The notes: generated by a model from the sequence alone, not told the origin. Positions 26,617-37,845 are shown, numbered from the stretch's first letter. The stretch is 64,000 bases of DNA from CAVXDY01 sp963721335 (GCA_963721335.1 CAVRIV010000002.1:310001-374000); one strand, 5' to 3'. Numbers and translations: made by a program.

Positions 26617-29600
26617 ATGCGCCTCGCGCCGATCGCCGCACTGCTGCTCGTGCTCGGCATCGGCCTCGTGCCGGCGACGGCCGTCGGCCACAGCGGTCAC
26701 GACGGTGCGGCATCCATGTCGCTGCGCGCTGCGGCGCGGGTCTGCGCCGACTACACGCCGAAGGCGGAGGCCCGTCGGAACCGGCTCGAGCGCCTCGCGC
26801 TGGGCGCGGGCCACGCCGCCGAGCATGCCCGGGCGAGGGCGCAGGGCCGCCGCCAGTCGTGCACGACCCGCGGCCGGTTGAAGAAGTCCTTCGTGACCAA
26901 GGTGCGCGGGATCGCCAAACGGGCCGCGAAGCGCTCGCACGCCACCGGACCGCCGGCACAGGTGGGGCAGTGGTCCGGGACCAGCCACATCGACGTGACC
27001 GGCGTCCACGCCGTGCTCCTTCCGACCGGAAAGGTCCTGTACTTCAACTACGGCCCGGGGGAGACCGGGATCGCCTCGATCTGGGACCCGGCCACGCGGA
27101 CCGGCCGTCGCGCGGATGTCACGACGGGGGAGAACATCTGGTGCGGCGGGCAGACCCTGCTCGCCGACGGCCGCGTGCTGGTCGTGGGCGGGAACGTCCC
27201 CAAGACCGGCGACGAGTTCCGCGGCCTCGACTCCATCTACATCTTCGACCCCTGGACCGAGACCTGGACCTTCCAGGGCCGGATGAACGAGGGCCGGTGG
27301 TATCCCACGAGCACGCTGCTGCCGAACGGCCAGGTCGTGATCACGAGCGGCCTCCGGCGCGACGGCTCGGGGACCATCAACCCGGACGTTGACGTCTTCA
27401 CACCGAACCCCAGCCCGACCGGGACCGGCACGATCACGACGGTCAACCAGAAGGTCTTCAACCTCTATCCGCACCAGTTCGTCGTCCGCGACGGCAAGGT
27501 GCTCGTGGCCGGGCCCTTCACCGGCGACGTCGGCCTCCTCAACCCGAGCGGCTGGACCTGGAGCACCGTGCCCCCGCTCCGGGCGAACCACTACTACGGG
27601 TCGGCGGTGCTGCTCCCCGACGGCCCGAGCGGCTCCAGCAAGGTGATGATCATCAGCGGGGACCAGCAGGCCTCGACCGAGGTGATCGACGAGGAGAACC
27701 TCGGGGCCGGGTGGAGCAACCGGGCCCCGCTGCCCGTGCACCGCCGCAACGCCAACAGCGTGCTGACGCCGGACGGCGCGCTCATCACGATCGGCGGCAA
27801 CGGCACGAACAACTTCGACGCCCCGCGCTTCGAGGCGCTGCGCTACAACCCGGCGGCCAACACCTGGACCGAGCTGGCCCCCCAGGCCGAGCCGCGCGGC
27901 TACCACTCCACCGCGCTGCTCCTCCCCGACGGCCGGATCGTGTCCGCGGGCGACGACGGCCCGGCCGGCGGCGGCGGCCAGTCCGACGAGATCGAGATCT
28001 TCTCGCCCCCGTACCTGTTCGCGGGCGCCCGGCCCACGATCTCGTCGGCCCCGGATCAGATCGGGTTCGGTGCGCAGTTCACCGTGGGGACCCCGAACAC
28101 CGACATCGCGAGCGCCGTGCTGGTGGCCCCCGGCGCGACGACCCACGCCAACGACATGCACCAGCGGCTCGTGCCGCTCGTCATGTCGCCGGTGACGGGC
28201 GGCTACGCCCTCACCGGGCCGCCGTCGGCCAACGTCGCTCCGCCCGGCTACTACATGCTGTTCCTGGTCAACGGTCAGGGCGTCCCGTCGGTGGCGAAGT
28301 TCGTCCGGCTCGCCGCCGGCGCCCCGCCGCCCCCCGACACCACCCCGCCCACCGTCGCCGTCAGCGCCCCCGCTCCCGGCGCCACCGTCTCGGGCACCGC
28401 CACCCCGGTCTCGGCGACGGCATCGGACGACGTGGGCGTGGTCGGGGTCCAGTTCACCCTGGACGGGGCCAACCTGGGCGCCGAGGACACAAGCGCGCCC
28501 TACTCGGTCAGCTGGAACACCACCACCGCCTCGAACGGCACCCACACCCTGCGCGCGATCGCCCGCGATGCCAGCAACTCCACCACCTCGGCGCCGGTCG
28601 AGCGTCACCGTCTCCAACACCGGCCCGCCGCCGGTCACCGGCCTGGTGGGCGCCTACGGCTTCGAGGAGACCACCGGCGCGACCGTCACCGACTCCTCGG
28701 GCGCCGAACAACCCCGGCACGATCATCGGCGCCGCCGCCCGCACCGCCGCCGGCAAGATCGGCCGCGCGATCGACTTCGACGGGGTCAACGACTACGTCT
28801 CGGTGGCCGACGCCAACAGCCTCGATCTCACCACCGGCATGACCATCGAGGCCTGGGTGCAGCTGGACACGGTCAGCTCCTGGCGCACCACGATCCTGAA
28901 GGAGAAGCCGGGCGGCCTGGTCTACTCGCTCTACGCCAACTCCTCCAGCTCCCGGCCCCAGGGCGAGATCGTCACGGCTCGGCGCCGGCACCGACCGCCT
29001 GGCCGGGATCGGCCCGGCGCTCACCGCCGGCACCTGGACCCACCTGGCGGTCACCTACGACAACGCCCAGCTGCGCCTGTTCAGGAACGGCGTCCAGGTG
29101 GTCCAGAGCGCGGCCACCGGCGCCATCCAGGCCTCGGCCAGCCCGCTGCGGATCGGCGGCAACGCCATCTGGGGCGAGTACACCGACGGGCGCATCGACG
29201 AGGTGCGGATCTACAACCGGGCCCTGTCGGCCGCCGAGATCACCACCGACATGACCACGCCCGTCGGCGGCGGGTGGACCCCCGCCGCCCGACGGCACGC
29301 CCCCCACGGTGAGCGTCAGCTCCCCGGCCGGTGGCGCGAGCGTCCAGGGCACCATCCCGGTCAACGCCACCGCCGCCGACAACGTGGCCGTGGCCGGGGT
29401 CCAGTTCACCCTCGACGGGGCCAACCTGGGCGCCGAGGACACCAGCGCCCCGTACTCGGTCTGCTGGAACACGACGACGGCGGCCAACGGCACCCACGTC
29501 CTTCGCGCGATCGCCCGTGACGCCGCCACCAACTCGACCACCTCGACCCCGGTGAGCGTGACCGTCGCCAACCCGGTGCCCGACACCACCCCGCCCACGG

Positions 29601-30811
29601 TGAGCGTCAGCTCCCCGGCCGAGGGCGCAACGGTCCTCGGCAGCGTCCCGGTGAACGCCAGCGCCTCCGACAACGTGGGCGTGGACGGCGTCCAGTTCAC
29701 CCTCGACGGCGCCAACCTGGGCGCCGAGGACACGAGTGCTCCCTACTCGGTCTCGTGGAACACGACCACCGCCTCGAACGGTGCCCACGCCCTGCGCGCG
29801 ATCGCCCGCGATGCGGCCGGCAACTCGACGACGGCCACGCCGGTCAACGTCACCGTGGCCAACCCGTCGCCGGACACGACGCCCCCGACCGTCTCGGTGA
29901 CCGCTCCGGCGGCCGGCGCCACCGTCTCGGGCACCGCCACCCCGGTGAGCGCCACCGCCGCCGACAACGTGGGCGTCACAAGCGTCCAGTTCACCCTCGA
30001 CGGGGCCAACCTGGGCGCCGCCGACACGAGCGCCCCCTACTCGGTGAGCTGGAACACCACCACCGCCTCGAACGGCAGCCACACCCTGCGCGCGATCGCC
30101 CGCGACGCGGCCACCAACTCGACCACCTCGGTCGCCGGTCAGCGTCACCGTCTCCAACGCCGCCCCGCCGGTCACCGGCCTGGTCGGCGCCTACGGCTTC
30201 GAGGAGACCACCGGCGCGACCGTCACCGACTCCTCGGGCGCCAACAACCCCGGCACCATCACCGGCGCCGCCGCCCGCACCGCCGCCGGCAAGATCGGCC
30301 GCGCGATCGACTTCGACGGGGTCAACGACTACGTCTCGGTGGCCGACGCCAACAGCCTCGATCTCACCACCGGCATGACCATCGAGGCCTGGGTGCAGCT
30401 GGACACGGTCAGCTCCTGGCGCACCACGATCCTGAAGGAGAAGCCGGGCGGCCTGGTCTACTCGCTCTACGCCAACTCCTCCAGCTCCCGGCCCCAGGGC
30501 GAGATCGTCACGGCTCAGGCGCCGGCACCGACCGCCTGGCCGGGATCGGCCCGGCGCTCACCGCCGGCACCTGGACCCACCTGGCGGTCACCTACGACAA
30601 CGCCCAGCTGCGCCTGTTCAGGAACGGCGTCCAGGTGGTCCAGAGCGCGGCCACCGGCGCCATCCAGGCCTCGGCCAGCCCGCTGCGGATCGGCGGCAAC
30701 GCCATCTGGGGCGAGTACACCGACGGGCGCATCGACGAGGTGCGGATCTACAACCGGGCCCTGTCGGCCGCCGAGATCACCACCGACATGACGAGGCCGG
30801 TCGTCGGGTGA
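26617..30811 (+). CDS. Secreted AA5 copper radical oxidase-like protein with Ig/LamG arrays, copy 1 (six frame breaks)
   Basis: The start is an ATG after GGAAAG, followed by a signal peptide of about 25 residues. Kelch-type propeller repeats (about 26950-28010) and the galactose-oxidase C-terminal domain (to 28310) follow. All copper-radical residues align with galactose oxidase: C176 (W-C-G-G) and Y229 (R-W-Y-P) for the thioether pair, Y429-H430 (G-Y-H-S) and H510 (T-T-H). The Trp that stacks on the cofactor is not seen at its usual place. Then come one Ig-like domain, LamG, three Ig-like domains and a second LamG. The frame steps near 28600, 28707, 28988, 29275, 30135 and 30520, all in the repeat half; the catalytic part is intact. 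Streptomyces GlxA, which acts in surface glycan deposition, is a relative by family. Confidence 0.8.
28640..29262 (+). repeat. LamG unit A
   Basis: A LamG-domain unit of about 620 bases, nearly identical at DNA level to 30175-30797 and 34560-35178. Two or three single-base differences break the frame. Confidence 0.8.
29300..30165 (+). repeat. Three tandem Ig-like repeats (first oxidase gene)
   Basis: Three units of about 285 bases each carry D-T-T-P-P-T-V, the V-Q-F-T-L-D-G-A-N-L-G core, S-A-P-Y-S-V and a H-x-L-R-A-I-A-R-D strand. These are Ig-like spacer domains found in bacterial surface proteins. One copy reads Y-S-V-C-W instead of Y-S-V-S-W. Confidence 0.8.
30175..30797 (+). repeat. LamG unit B
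   Basis: The second near-identical LamG unit, ending the first oxidase gene. It is almost base-for-base the same as units A and D. Confidence 0.8.
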
Positions 30812-33800
30812 CGAGCTGAAACGCATCACCCGGATCGGCGGTGGGCGCTGGCGCCTCCTGGCGATCATCGTCACGGCCGTCGTGGCGGCGGGGGTCCTGG
30901 GGTTGTCGCCGGTGCTCGCGGGCCGCGCCGGTCCGACCGCCTTCAACAGCGGCCTCGAGGCGGGAGTCGGCGACCAGCACACGGCCAACCACGCGGGGGT
31001 CAACAGCGACCTCCGCGGGGACCGCATCCGCAACGCGCGCTGCGCCAACGAGGCCTACCGGGCGCGCAATCGCCCCCGCTGCCCCAAGATCACCTCGAAG
31101 CGGGCCCGCGCCGAGCGCCTCCAGCGCAACCGCTGCCGCCGCGTCTCGTACCGGCGGAAGAACCCGAGCCTCTGCCCGCAGGCCGGCCGGGCGATCAAGC
31201 GCGCGCTCGCGCAGCAGCCGGCCGACGTCACGGGCCGGTGGACGGGGCAGATCCAGATCGATGGCCTGGCGATCAACTCCACACTGCTCCCCACGGGGAA
31301 GGTCCTGTGGTTCGCCTATCGCAGCAAGCCGGACTGGACCCCGCCCCACACGCCGGCCTCGGACGAGGCCCTCAACTACGTCGACGCCTACGTCTTCGAC
31401 CCGGCCACCAACACCAGCGTCCGGCGCGACCCTCCCACCGACCCGCGCACCGGCAAGCCCTTCAACCTCTGGTGCGGCGGCCAGACCTTCCTCCGTGACG
31501 GCCGCCTGGTGGTCGCCGGCGGGAACCTGGCCTACTACTCCAACGCCAGCCCGAAGTACCGCGGCCTGGACGTGGTGGTCACGTTCAACCCGTTCAACGA
31601 GACCTGGACCTACCAGGGGCGCATGCGCGACGGGCGCTGGTACCCGACCCTCGTCGAGCTGGCCGACGGGCGCGTGGTGATCGTGGCCGGGCTCGACTCG
31701 GGCGGCGTTGACAGCGAGTTCAACAACCCCGACGTCGAGGTGTTCACGCCCTCGGCCGATATGAACGGGGTCGGCACCATCGAGCGCAAGCCCACCGCCG
31801 AGCGCTTCTTCGGGCTCTACCCGCACCTGTTCCTGACGCCCGCCGGGAAGGTCCTGGCGCTCGGCCCGCAGGGCTCCGACTCGGCGATCCTGGATCCCGC
31901 CACCTGGACCTGGCAGGACACGCCCAACTTCTCGGTCCGCCGCGAGTGGGGCTCCGCGGTGCCGCTGCCCTCGGGTCCGGGGGGGCCGACCACGATCATG
32001 ATGACCGGCGGGTCGAACACGAACATCGACTACAACAATGCCCCGGCCACGGCGAGCACCCTGCTGGTGAACACGACCACCGGGGCGATCTCGGCCGGCC
32101 CGTCGAACATCCGTGGCCGAAGCCACGTCAACACCGTCGTGCTCCCGGACGGGAAGCTTCTCTCGGTGGGCGGCGGCGTCGGCAGCGACGACGGCAGCCT
32201 CTACGAGGGCCCGGTCTTCACGGCCGAGCTCTACAACCCGGCCACCGGGACCTGGACCGAGACCGATCCCCAGGCCGACGAGCGCACGTATCACTCCACG
32301 GCCCTGCTGCTGCCCGACGGGCGGGTCATCTCGATGGGCGACGATCGCCAGGCCCACTCGCAGAACGTGTCCCAGCGGACGCTCGAGTACTACTCGCCGC
32401 CGTACCTGTACAAGGGCGCGCGGCCCACGATCTCCTCGGCTCCCGCCGGCGCCGCCTACAACACGACGGTCCAGGTCACGACCCCCGACGCGGCGAGCGT
32501 CACCAAGGCCGTGCTCCTGAAGCTGGGCGCCACCACGCACGCGGTCGACTCCGACCAGCGCTCGCTGGAGATGACGGTGAGCCAGGTGGCGGGCGGCGTC
32601 GCCTTCACCACGCCCTCGAGCCTGAACGCGGCACCGCCCGGCTATTACATGCTGTTCCTGGTCAACGGCCAGGGCGTTCCCTCGGTGGCGAAGATCATCC
32701 GCATCGACACGAACCAGGGCGGGCCGGGCGACACGACCGCGCCCACCGTCTCGGTCAGCGCCCCGGCGGCCGGCGCCACCGTCTCGGGCACCACGCCCGT
32801 CAACGCCACCGCCGCCGACAACGTGGGCGTGGCCGGGGTCCAGTTCACCCTCGACGGGGCGAACCTCGGCGCCGAGGACACCAGCGCCCCCTACTCGGTC
32901 TCGTGGAACACGACCACGACCGCCAACGGCACCCACGCGCTGCGCGCGATCGCCCGCGACGCCGCCGGCAACGCGACCACCTCGGCGCCGGTGAGCGTGA
33001 CCGTCTCGAACTCCACGCCGCCGCCGGCGGCCGGCCTGGTGGGCGCCTACGGCTTCGAGGAGACCTCGGGCGCCGCCGTCACCGACTCCTCATCGGCGAA
33101 CAACCCCGGCACGATCGTGGGCGCCGCCGCCCGCACCGCCGCCGGAAAGATCGGCCGGGCGATCGACTTCGACGGGGTCAACGACTACGTCTCGGTGGCG
33201 GACGCCGCCTCGCTCGATCTCACCACCGGCATGACCCTCGAGGCCTGGGTGCAGCTGGACACGGTCAGCTCATGGCGCACGACGATTCTGAAGGAGAAGC
33301 CGGGCGGGCTCGTGTACTCGCTCTACGCCAACTCCTCGAGCGCCCGTCCCCAGGGCGAGATCGTGACCGGCGCCGGCACCGATGTCCTGGCGGGGGCCGG
33401 GCCGGCGCTCACCGCCGGCACCTGGACCCACCTGGCGCTGACCTACGACAACGCCCAGCTGCGCCTGTTCAGGAACGGGGTCCAGGTGGCTCAGATCGCC
33501 GCGACCGGAGCCATCCAGGCCTCGACCCTGCCCCTGCGGATCGGCGGCAACGCCATCTGGGGCGAGTACACCGACGGCCGCATCGACGAGGTACGCGTCT
33601 ACAACCGGGCCCTCTCGGCCGCCGAGATCACCACGGACATGACCACGCCGGTGGGCGGCGGGGGCCCGCCGCCGCCCGATTCCACCCCGCCGACCGTCTC
33701 GGTGAGCTCCCCGGCCGGTGGCGCGAGCGTCCAGGGCACCATCCCGGTCAACGCCACCGCCGCCGACAACGTCGCCGTGGCCGGGGTCCAGTTCACCCTC

Positions 33801-35190
33801 GACGGGGCGAACCTGGGCGCCGAGGACACCAGCGCCCCGTACTCGGTCTCCTGGAATACGACGACGGCGACCAACGGCACCCACGTCCTTCGCGCGATCG
33901 CCCGTGACGCGGCCACCAACTCGACCACCTCGACCCCGGTGAGCGTGACCGTCGCCAACCCGGTTCCCGACACCACCCCGCCCACGGTGAGCGTCAGCTC
34001 CCCGGCCGAGGGCGCAACGGTCCTCGGCAGCGTCCCGGTGAACGCCAGCGCCTCCGACAACGTGGGCGTCACAAGCGTCCAGTTCACCCTCGACGGCGCC
34101 AACCTGGGCGCCGCCGACACCAGCGCTCCGTACTCGGTCTCCTGGAACACGGCCACCGCCGCCAACGGCGCACACGTCCTGCGCGCGATCGCCCGCGACG
34201 CGGCGACCAACTCCACCACCTCGGCGCCCGTGAACGTGACGGTCAACAATCCCGCCCCCGACACCACCCCGCCCACCGTGGCGGTCTCGGCACCGGCGGC
34301 CGGCGCGACCGTCTCGGGCACCACGCCGGTGAGCGCCAACGCCTCCGACAACGTCGGGCGTGGCCGAGCGTCCAGTTCACCCTCGACGGGGCCAACCTGG
34401 GCGCCGACGACACCAGCGCCCCCTACTCGGTCAGCTGGAACACCACGACGGCGACCAACGGCAGCCACGCCCTGCGCGCGATCGCCCGCGACGCGGCCAC
34501 CAACTCGACCACCTCGGTCCCGGTCAGCGTCACCGTCTCCAACGCCGCCCCGCCGGTCACCGGCCTGGTGGGCGCCTACGGCTTCGAGGAGACCACCGGC
34601 GCGACCGTCACCGACTCCTCGGGCGCCAACAACCCCGGCACCATCACCGGCGCCGCCGCCCGCACCGCCGCCGGCAAGATCGGCCGCGCGATCGACTTCG
34701 ACGGGGTCAACGACTACGTCTCGGTGGCCGACGCCAACAGCCTCGATCTCAGCACCGGCATGACCATCGAGGCCTGGGTGCAGCTGGACACGGTCAGCTC
34801 CTGGCGCACCACGATCCTGAAGGAGAAGCCGGGCGGCCTGGTCTACTCGCTCTACGCCAACTCCTCCAGCTCCCGGCCCCAGGGCGAGATCGTCAGGCCG
34901 GCGCCGGCACCGACCGCCTGGCCGGGATCGGCCCGGCGCTCACCGCCGGCACCTGGACCCACCTGGCGGTCACCTACGACAACGCCCAGCTGCGCCTGTT
35001 CAGGAACGGCGTCCAGGTGGTCCAGAGCGCGGCCACCGGCGCCATCCAGGCCTCGGCCAGCCCGCTGCGGATCGGCGGCAACGCCATCTGGGGCGAGTAC
35101 ACCGACGGGCGCATCGACGAGGTGCGGATCTACAACCGCGCCCTGTCGGCCGCCGAGATCACCACCGACATGACCAAGCCGGTGGTGTAG
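30808..35190 (+). CDS. Secreted AA5 copper radical oxidase-like protein with Ig/LamG arrays, copy 2 (frame breaks)
   Basis: This has the same architecture as the gene before it. The probable start is the GTG at 30808 overlapping the previous stop (GTGA), but a base seems lost just after it: the long frame enters at about 30816 with a signal-peptide-like stretch. An N-terminal basic module with four cysteines (31036-31175) precedes the propeller. Copper-site codons are Cys 31473, Tyr 31641, Tyr-His 32289-32294 and His 32538. After the oxidase C-terminal domain come Ig, LamG, three Ig and LamG. Two extra bases near 34351-34366 and one missing near 34893 disturb the C-terminal array. The family oxidises primary alcohols or aldehydes with O2, giving H2O2. 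The substrate is unknown. Confidence 0.8.
33030..33650 (+). repeat. LamG unit C (diverged)
   Basis: The same domain as units A, B and D but with many silent and some coding differences. It reads without any frame break. Confidence 0.75.
33680..34545 (+). repeat. Three tandem Ig-like repeats (second oxidase gene)
   Basis: Matches 29300-30165 closely; the first two units are nearly identical in DNA. The third has two frame-breaking bases near 34351-34366. Confidence 0.8.
34560..35178 (+). repeat. LamG unit D
   Basis: A near-identical copy of units A and B, at the end of the second oxidase gene. It points to recent gene conversion or duplication. Confidence 0.8.
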
Positions 35191-36375
35191 CTAGACCAGG
35201 CTCGCCCCGGCGCCGAGGGCGGCGATGAACTGCAGCGCCGCGTGCAGCCGGCGCCCGCCGCTGAAGGCGAGCTGGGTGCCGTAGTGATGCACGCTGGGCC
35301 ACGGATCGTCCTGGCGCCACACGCTGTGAACGCTGGCGGCCGAGACGCGCACGCTGCCCGCGGCGCCTCGGAGCCCATCCGCATGCCAGGAGGCCCGCAG
35401 GTCGCGGCTGAACCACTGGTAGGAGTGTCCCGGCTCCGACTCCCGGATCGGCTCGACGGCCCGGCCGGTGGCCAGGCGCGCCCAGATCCCCGGCAGGTTC
35501 GGCCCGGAGGCGACGGCCAGCGCGAGCGAGCTGTAGAAGCGCCCGTTGAGGTCGATCAGCCGCGGCTCGCCGCCGTCGCGGGGTGCGATGAACTGCAGTT
35601 GCGCCAGCCCGAACCATCCGAGGCTCTGGAAGAACGCGACCACCCGCTCGGCGAGCACCGCGTCGATCGGGACCGTGTGGCCGCGGGCAGCCGACCCGGA
35701 GTCGGGAGGCCAGGTGCGCGGCGAGAGCTGCTGCACGGGCCCGAGCATCCGCCCCTCGCGGTCGACGACCGCCTGGAAGGACATCAGGTCGCCCTCGACC
35801 ACCTCCTGGAGGATCGGCTCGACGCCGGCCTCGCGGATCTCGGCGATCGCGTCGCGGGCCTCCCCAGGGCTGCGGGCGAGCGTGGTCTCGAGCCGCCCGG
35901 GGGCGCCCGGGCGCAGCACGGAGTGGAGCCGCGGCTTCACGATCGTGGGGGCGTCCAGACGCTCGACCACGTCGTCCCGCGCCTGGGAGGTGCGCGGTAC
36001 CGAGAGGCCCACCGCCTCGGCGGCGCGCGTCATCGCCAGCTTGTCCAGGGAGCGCACCACCGTCTCGTGGCAGGCGTAGGGGACGACCGCGCCGATCGCA
36101 TCGCGATGGCGCGAGAGGGCGACCACCCCGATGTCGTCCGAGCTGAACACGACGTCGTAGCCACCCTCGTCCACGGCGGTGCGAACGGCCTCGAGGTACT
36201 CCCCGAGGCCGCACTCGGCCGCGGGAACCTGGTGCCAGCCGGAGACCGCTCGGGACGATCCGGCCAGGCCGCGGACGGGCGAGCCGACGCCCACGGTCCA
36301 GCCGTCGTCGCGCAGCGCCCGGACGGCCGCGAGAGAGCCCCGGTCGAGGCCCTGATCCACTACGAGTGCACGCAT
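35191..36375 (-). CDS. ATP-grasp ligase-like protein, paralogue 1
   Basis: This is an intact 394-residue protein. The N-terminal domain opens with M-R-A-L-V-V-D-Q-G and holds a V-F-S-S-D-D-I-G strand. The ATP-grasp part has a T-I-V-K-P-R-L-H-S lysine strand, an acidic Q-E-V-V-E-G-D segment and the metal-binding L-I-D-L-N-G-R-F-Y-S-S near residue 275. ATP-grasp enzymes join a carboxylate to an amine or thiol through an acyl phosphate. Its stop codon directly abuts the oxidase stop (convergent, no spacer). A close paralogue lies 73 bases upstream. It resembles the carbamoyl-phosphate-synthase-like group found in polysaccharide loci. The substrate is unknown. Confidence 0.8.
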   Translation of the reverse strand: MRALVVDQGLDRGSLAAVRALRDDGWTVGVGSPVRGLAGSSRAVSGWHQVPAAECGLGEYLEAVRTAVDEGGYDVVFSSDDIGVVALSRHRDAIGAVVPYACHETVVRSLDKLAMTRAAEAVGLSVPRTSQARDDVVERLDAPTIVKPRLHSVLRPGAPGRLETTLARSPGEARDAIAEIREAGVEPILQEVVEGDLMSFQAVVDREGRMLGPVQQLSPRTWPPDSGSAARGHTVPIDAVLAERVVAFFQSLGWFGLAQLQFIAPRDGGEPRLIDLNGRFYSSLALAVASGPNLPGIWARLATGRAVEPIRESEPGHSYQWFSRDLRASWHADGLRGAAGSVRVSAASVHSVWRQDDPWPSVHHYGTQLAFSGGRRLHAALQFIAALGAGASLV

Positions 36376-36448
36376 CGGACGATCAGATCACGGCTCCGCG
36401 CCCCCCACGATCACCGTCGGGATGGGCGCGTCCCCGCCGTCCGGGGGG

Positions 36449-37594
36449 CTAGCCGTGCAGGGCGCTCATGTGCCGGGATCCCGCCGCGGCGAGCTGGGAG
36501 CCGTAGTGGTGCACCGCCGGCCACGGGTCGTCCCGGCTCCAGACGCTGTGCACGCTGCGCCTCGAGAGGCGCACCGTCTCCATCGCCCCGCGCAGACCCT
36601 CGCGACGCCAGGAGGCCCGCAGGTCGCGGCTGAACCACTGATAGGAGCAGCCCGGGCGCGGGGTGCTCGCGGCCTCCACGGGCCGGCCGGTGGCCACGCG
36701 CGCCCAGATGGCGGGCAGGTTCGGTCCCGAGGCCACGGCCAGAGCCAGCGAGCTGTAGAAGCGGCCGTTGAGGTCGATCAGGCGCGGCTCGCCCACGCGG
36801 GGCGCGATGAACTGGAGCTGCGCCAGGCCGAACCAGCCGAGCCGCCGGAAGAGCGCGGCGACGCGCACGGCCAGGGAGGGGTCCATGCGCACCACGTGGC
36901 CCCGCGCGGCCGAGCCGGAGTCGGGCGGCCACGTGCGCGGCGACTCCTGCTGGACCGGGGCGAGCATCCGCCCGTCGTGGTCGACGACCGCCTGGAACGA
37001 CATCAGCTCGCCCTCGACGACCTCCTGGAGGATCGGCTCCACGCCGGCCTCGCGGATCTCGGCGATGGCGTCGCCCGCCTCTTCGGGGCTCCGGGCGACC
37101 GTGGTCTCGAGGCGCCCCGGGGCGCCGGGCCGCAGCACCGAGTGGAGCCGCGGCTTCACGATCGTGGGCGCGTCGAGGTGCGCGACGACCGCGTCGCGGG
37201 GCGCGATCGTGTTGGGCACCGAAAGTCCGACGGCATCGGCCGCGCGCGTCAGCTCGAGCTTGTCGAGCGATCGCACGACGACGCCGTGGTCGGCGTAGGG
37301 CACCACCGCGCCGATCTCCTCGCGGTGGCGCGACAGCGCGAGCACGCCGATGTCGTCGGAGCTGAAGACGATGTCGTACCGGCCGGCCGCGACGACGCTG
37401 CAGATCGTGTCGATGTAATCGTCCACGCCGCACTCGGCGGCCGGAACGAAGTGCCACTGGGAGGCCGCGCGGGACGAGCCGGCCAGGCCGCGGAACGGCG
37501 ATCCCACCCCCACGCGCCAGCCGTCGTCGCGAAGCGCCCGGACCGCCGCGAGGGAGCCGCGGTCGAGACCCTGATCGACGATGAGCGCTCGCAT
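36449..37594 (-). CDS. ATP-grasp ligase-like protein, paralogue 2
   Basis: This 381-residue protein is highly similar to the preceding paralogue along its whole length: M-R-A-L-I-V-D-Q-G start, T-I-V-K-P-R-L-H-S strand and L-I-D-L-N-G-R-F-Y-S-S site. It lacks about 15 C-terminal residues of the other copy. The ATG at 37592-37594 was chosen by alignment with the paralogue rather than a longer start. It is divergent from the third oxidase gene, so each ATP-grasp gene borders an oxidase gene. That link suggests shared function, but co-regulation is not shown. Confidence 0.8.
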   Translation of the reverse strand: MRALIVDQGLDRGSLAAVRALRDDGWRVGVGSPFRGLAGSSRAASQWHFVPAAECGVDDYIDTICSVVAAGRYDIVFSSDDIGVLALSRHREEIGAVVPYADHGVVVRSLDKLELTRAADAVGLSVPNTIAPRDAVVAHLDAPTIVKPRLHSVLRPGAPGRLETTVARSPEEAGDAIAEIREAGVEPILQEVVEGELMSFQAVVDHDGRMLAPVQQESPRTWPPDSGSAARGHVVRMDPSLAVRVAALFRRLGWFGLAQLQFIAPRVGEPRLIDLNGRFYSSLALAVASGPNLPAIWARVATGRPVEAASTPRPGCSYQWFSRDLRASWRREGLRGAMETVRLSRRSVHSVWSRDDPWPAVHHYGSQLAAAGSRHMSALHG

Positions 37595-37721
37595 CGCGAC
37601 GAGGAGTACCACGCCCGCCAGAGCTCCGGTACGCCCGCCGCCCCGCCGAGCTTGCGAAACCTGCCGGTACCGTCCGGTGCTCACACCGCTCACACCCCCT
37701 TTAACGCAGCTCTTACTCAAC

Positions 37722-37762
37722 GGGGGGCATTACCCCCCGTCGGTCGAGGGTTTTCCCCGACC
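37722..37762 (+). promoter_or_regulatory. Two leader hairpins with CCCCCCGTCGGT element
   Basis: GGGGGG (37722-37727) pairs with CCCCCC (37733-37738) around CATTA. A second hairpin follows (GGTCG...CGACC, 37742-37762, with a GGG/CCC inner stem). The C tract continues into CGTCGGT, matching the element before the LamG-glycosidase genes at a similar distance (111 bases) from the start codon. Confidence 0.45.
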
Positions 37763-37845
37763 TCCGCACGTCGCGCCGAAGGCCCTGAGGAGGAATCCTT
37801 GGAGACGACGGGGTGTGCCTGTGCCCAAGCGAAGGAGTCGCGACC

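Noticed and set aside
29300..34545. CRISPR-like or other non-coding tandem array
   Set aside because: The 285-base units encode Ig-like domains in frame and lack short direct repeats with unique spacers.
37722..37762. c-di-GMP riboswitch in the oxidase 3 leader
   Set aside because: Two hairpins are present, but none of the conserved GEMM core sequences is visible.
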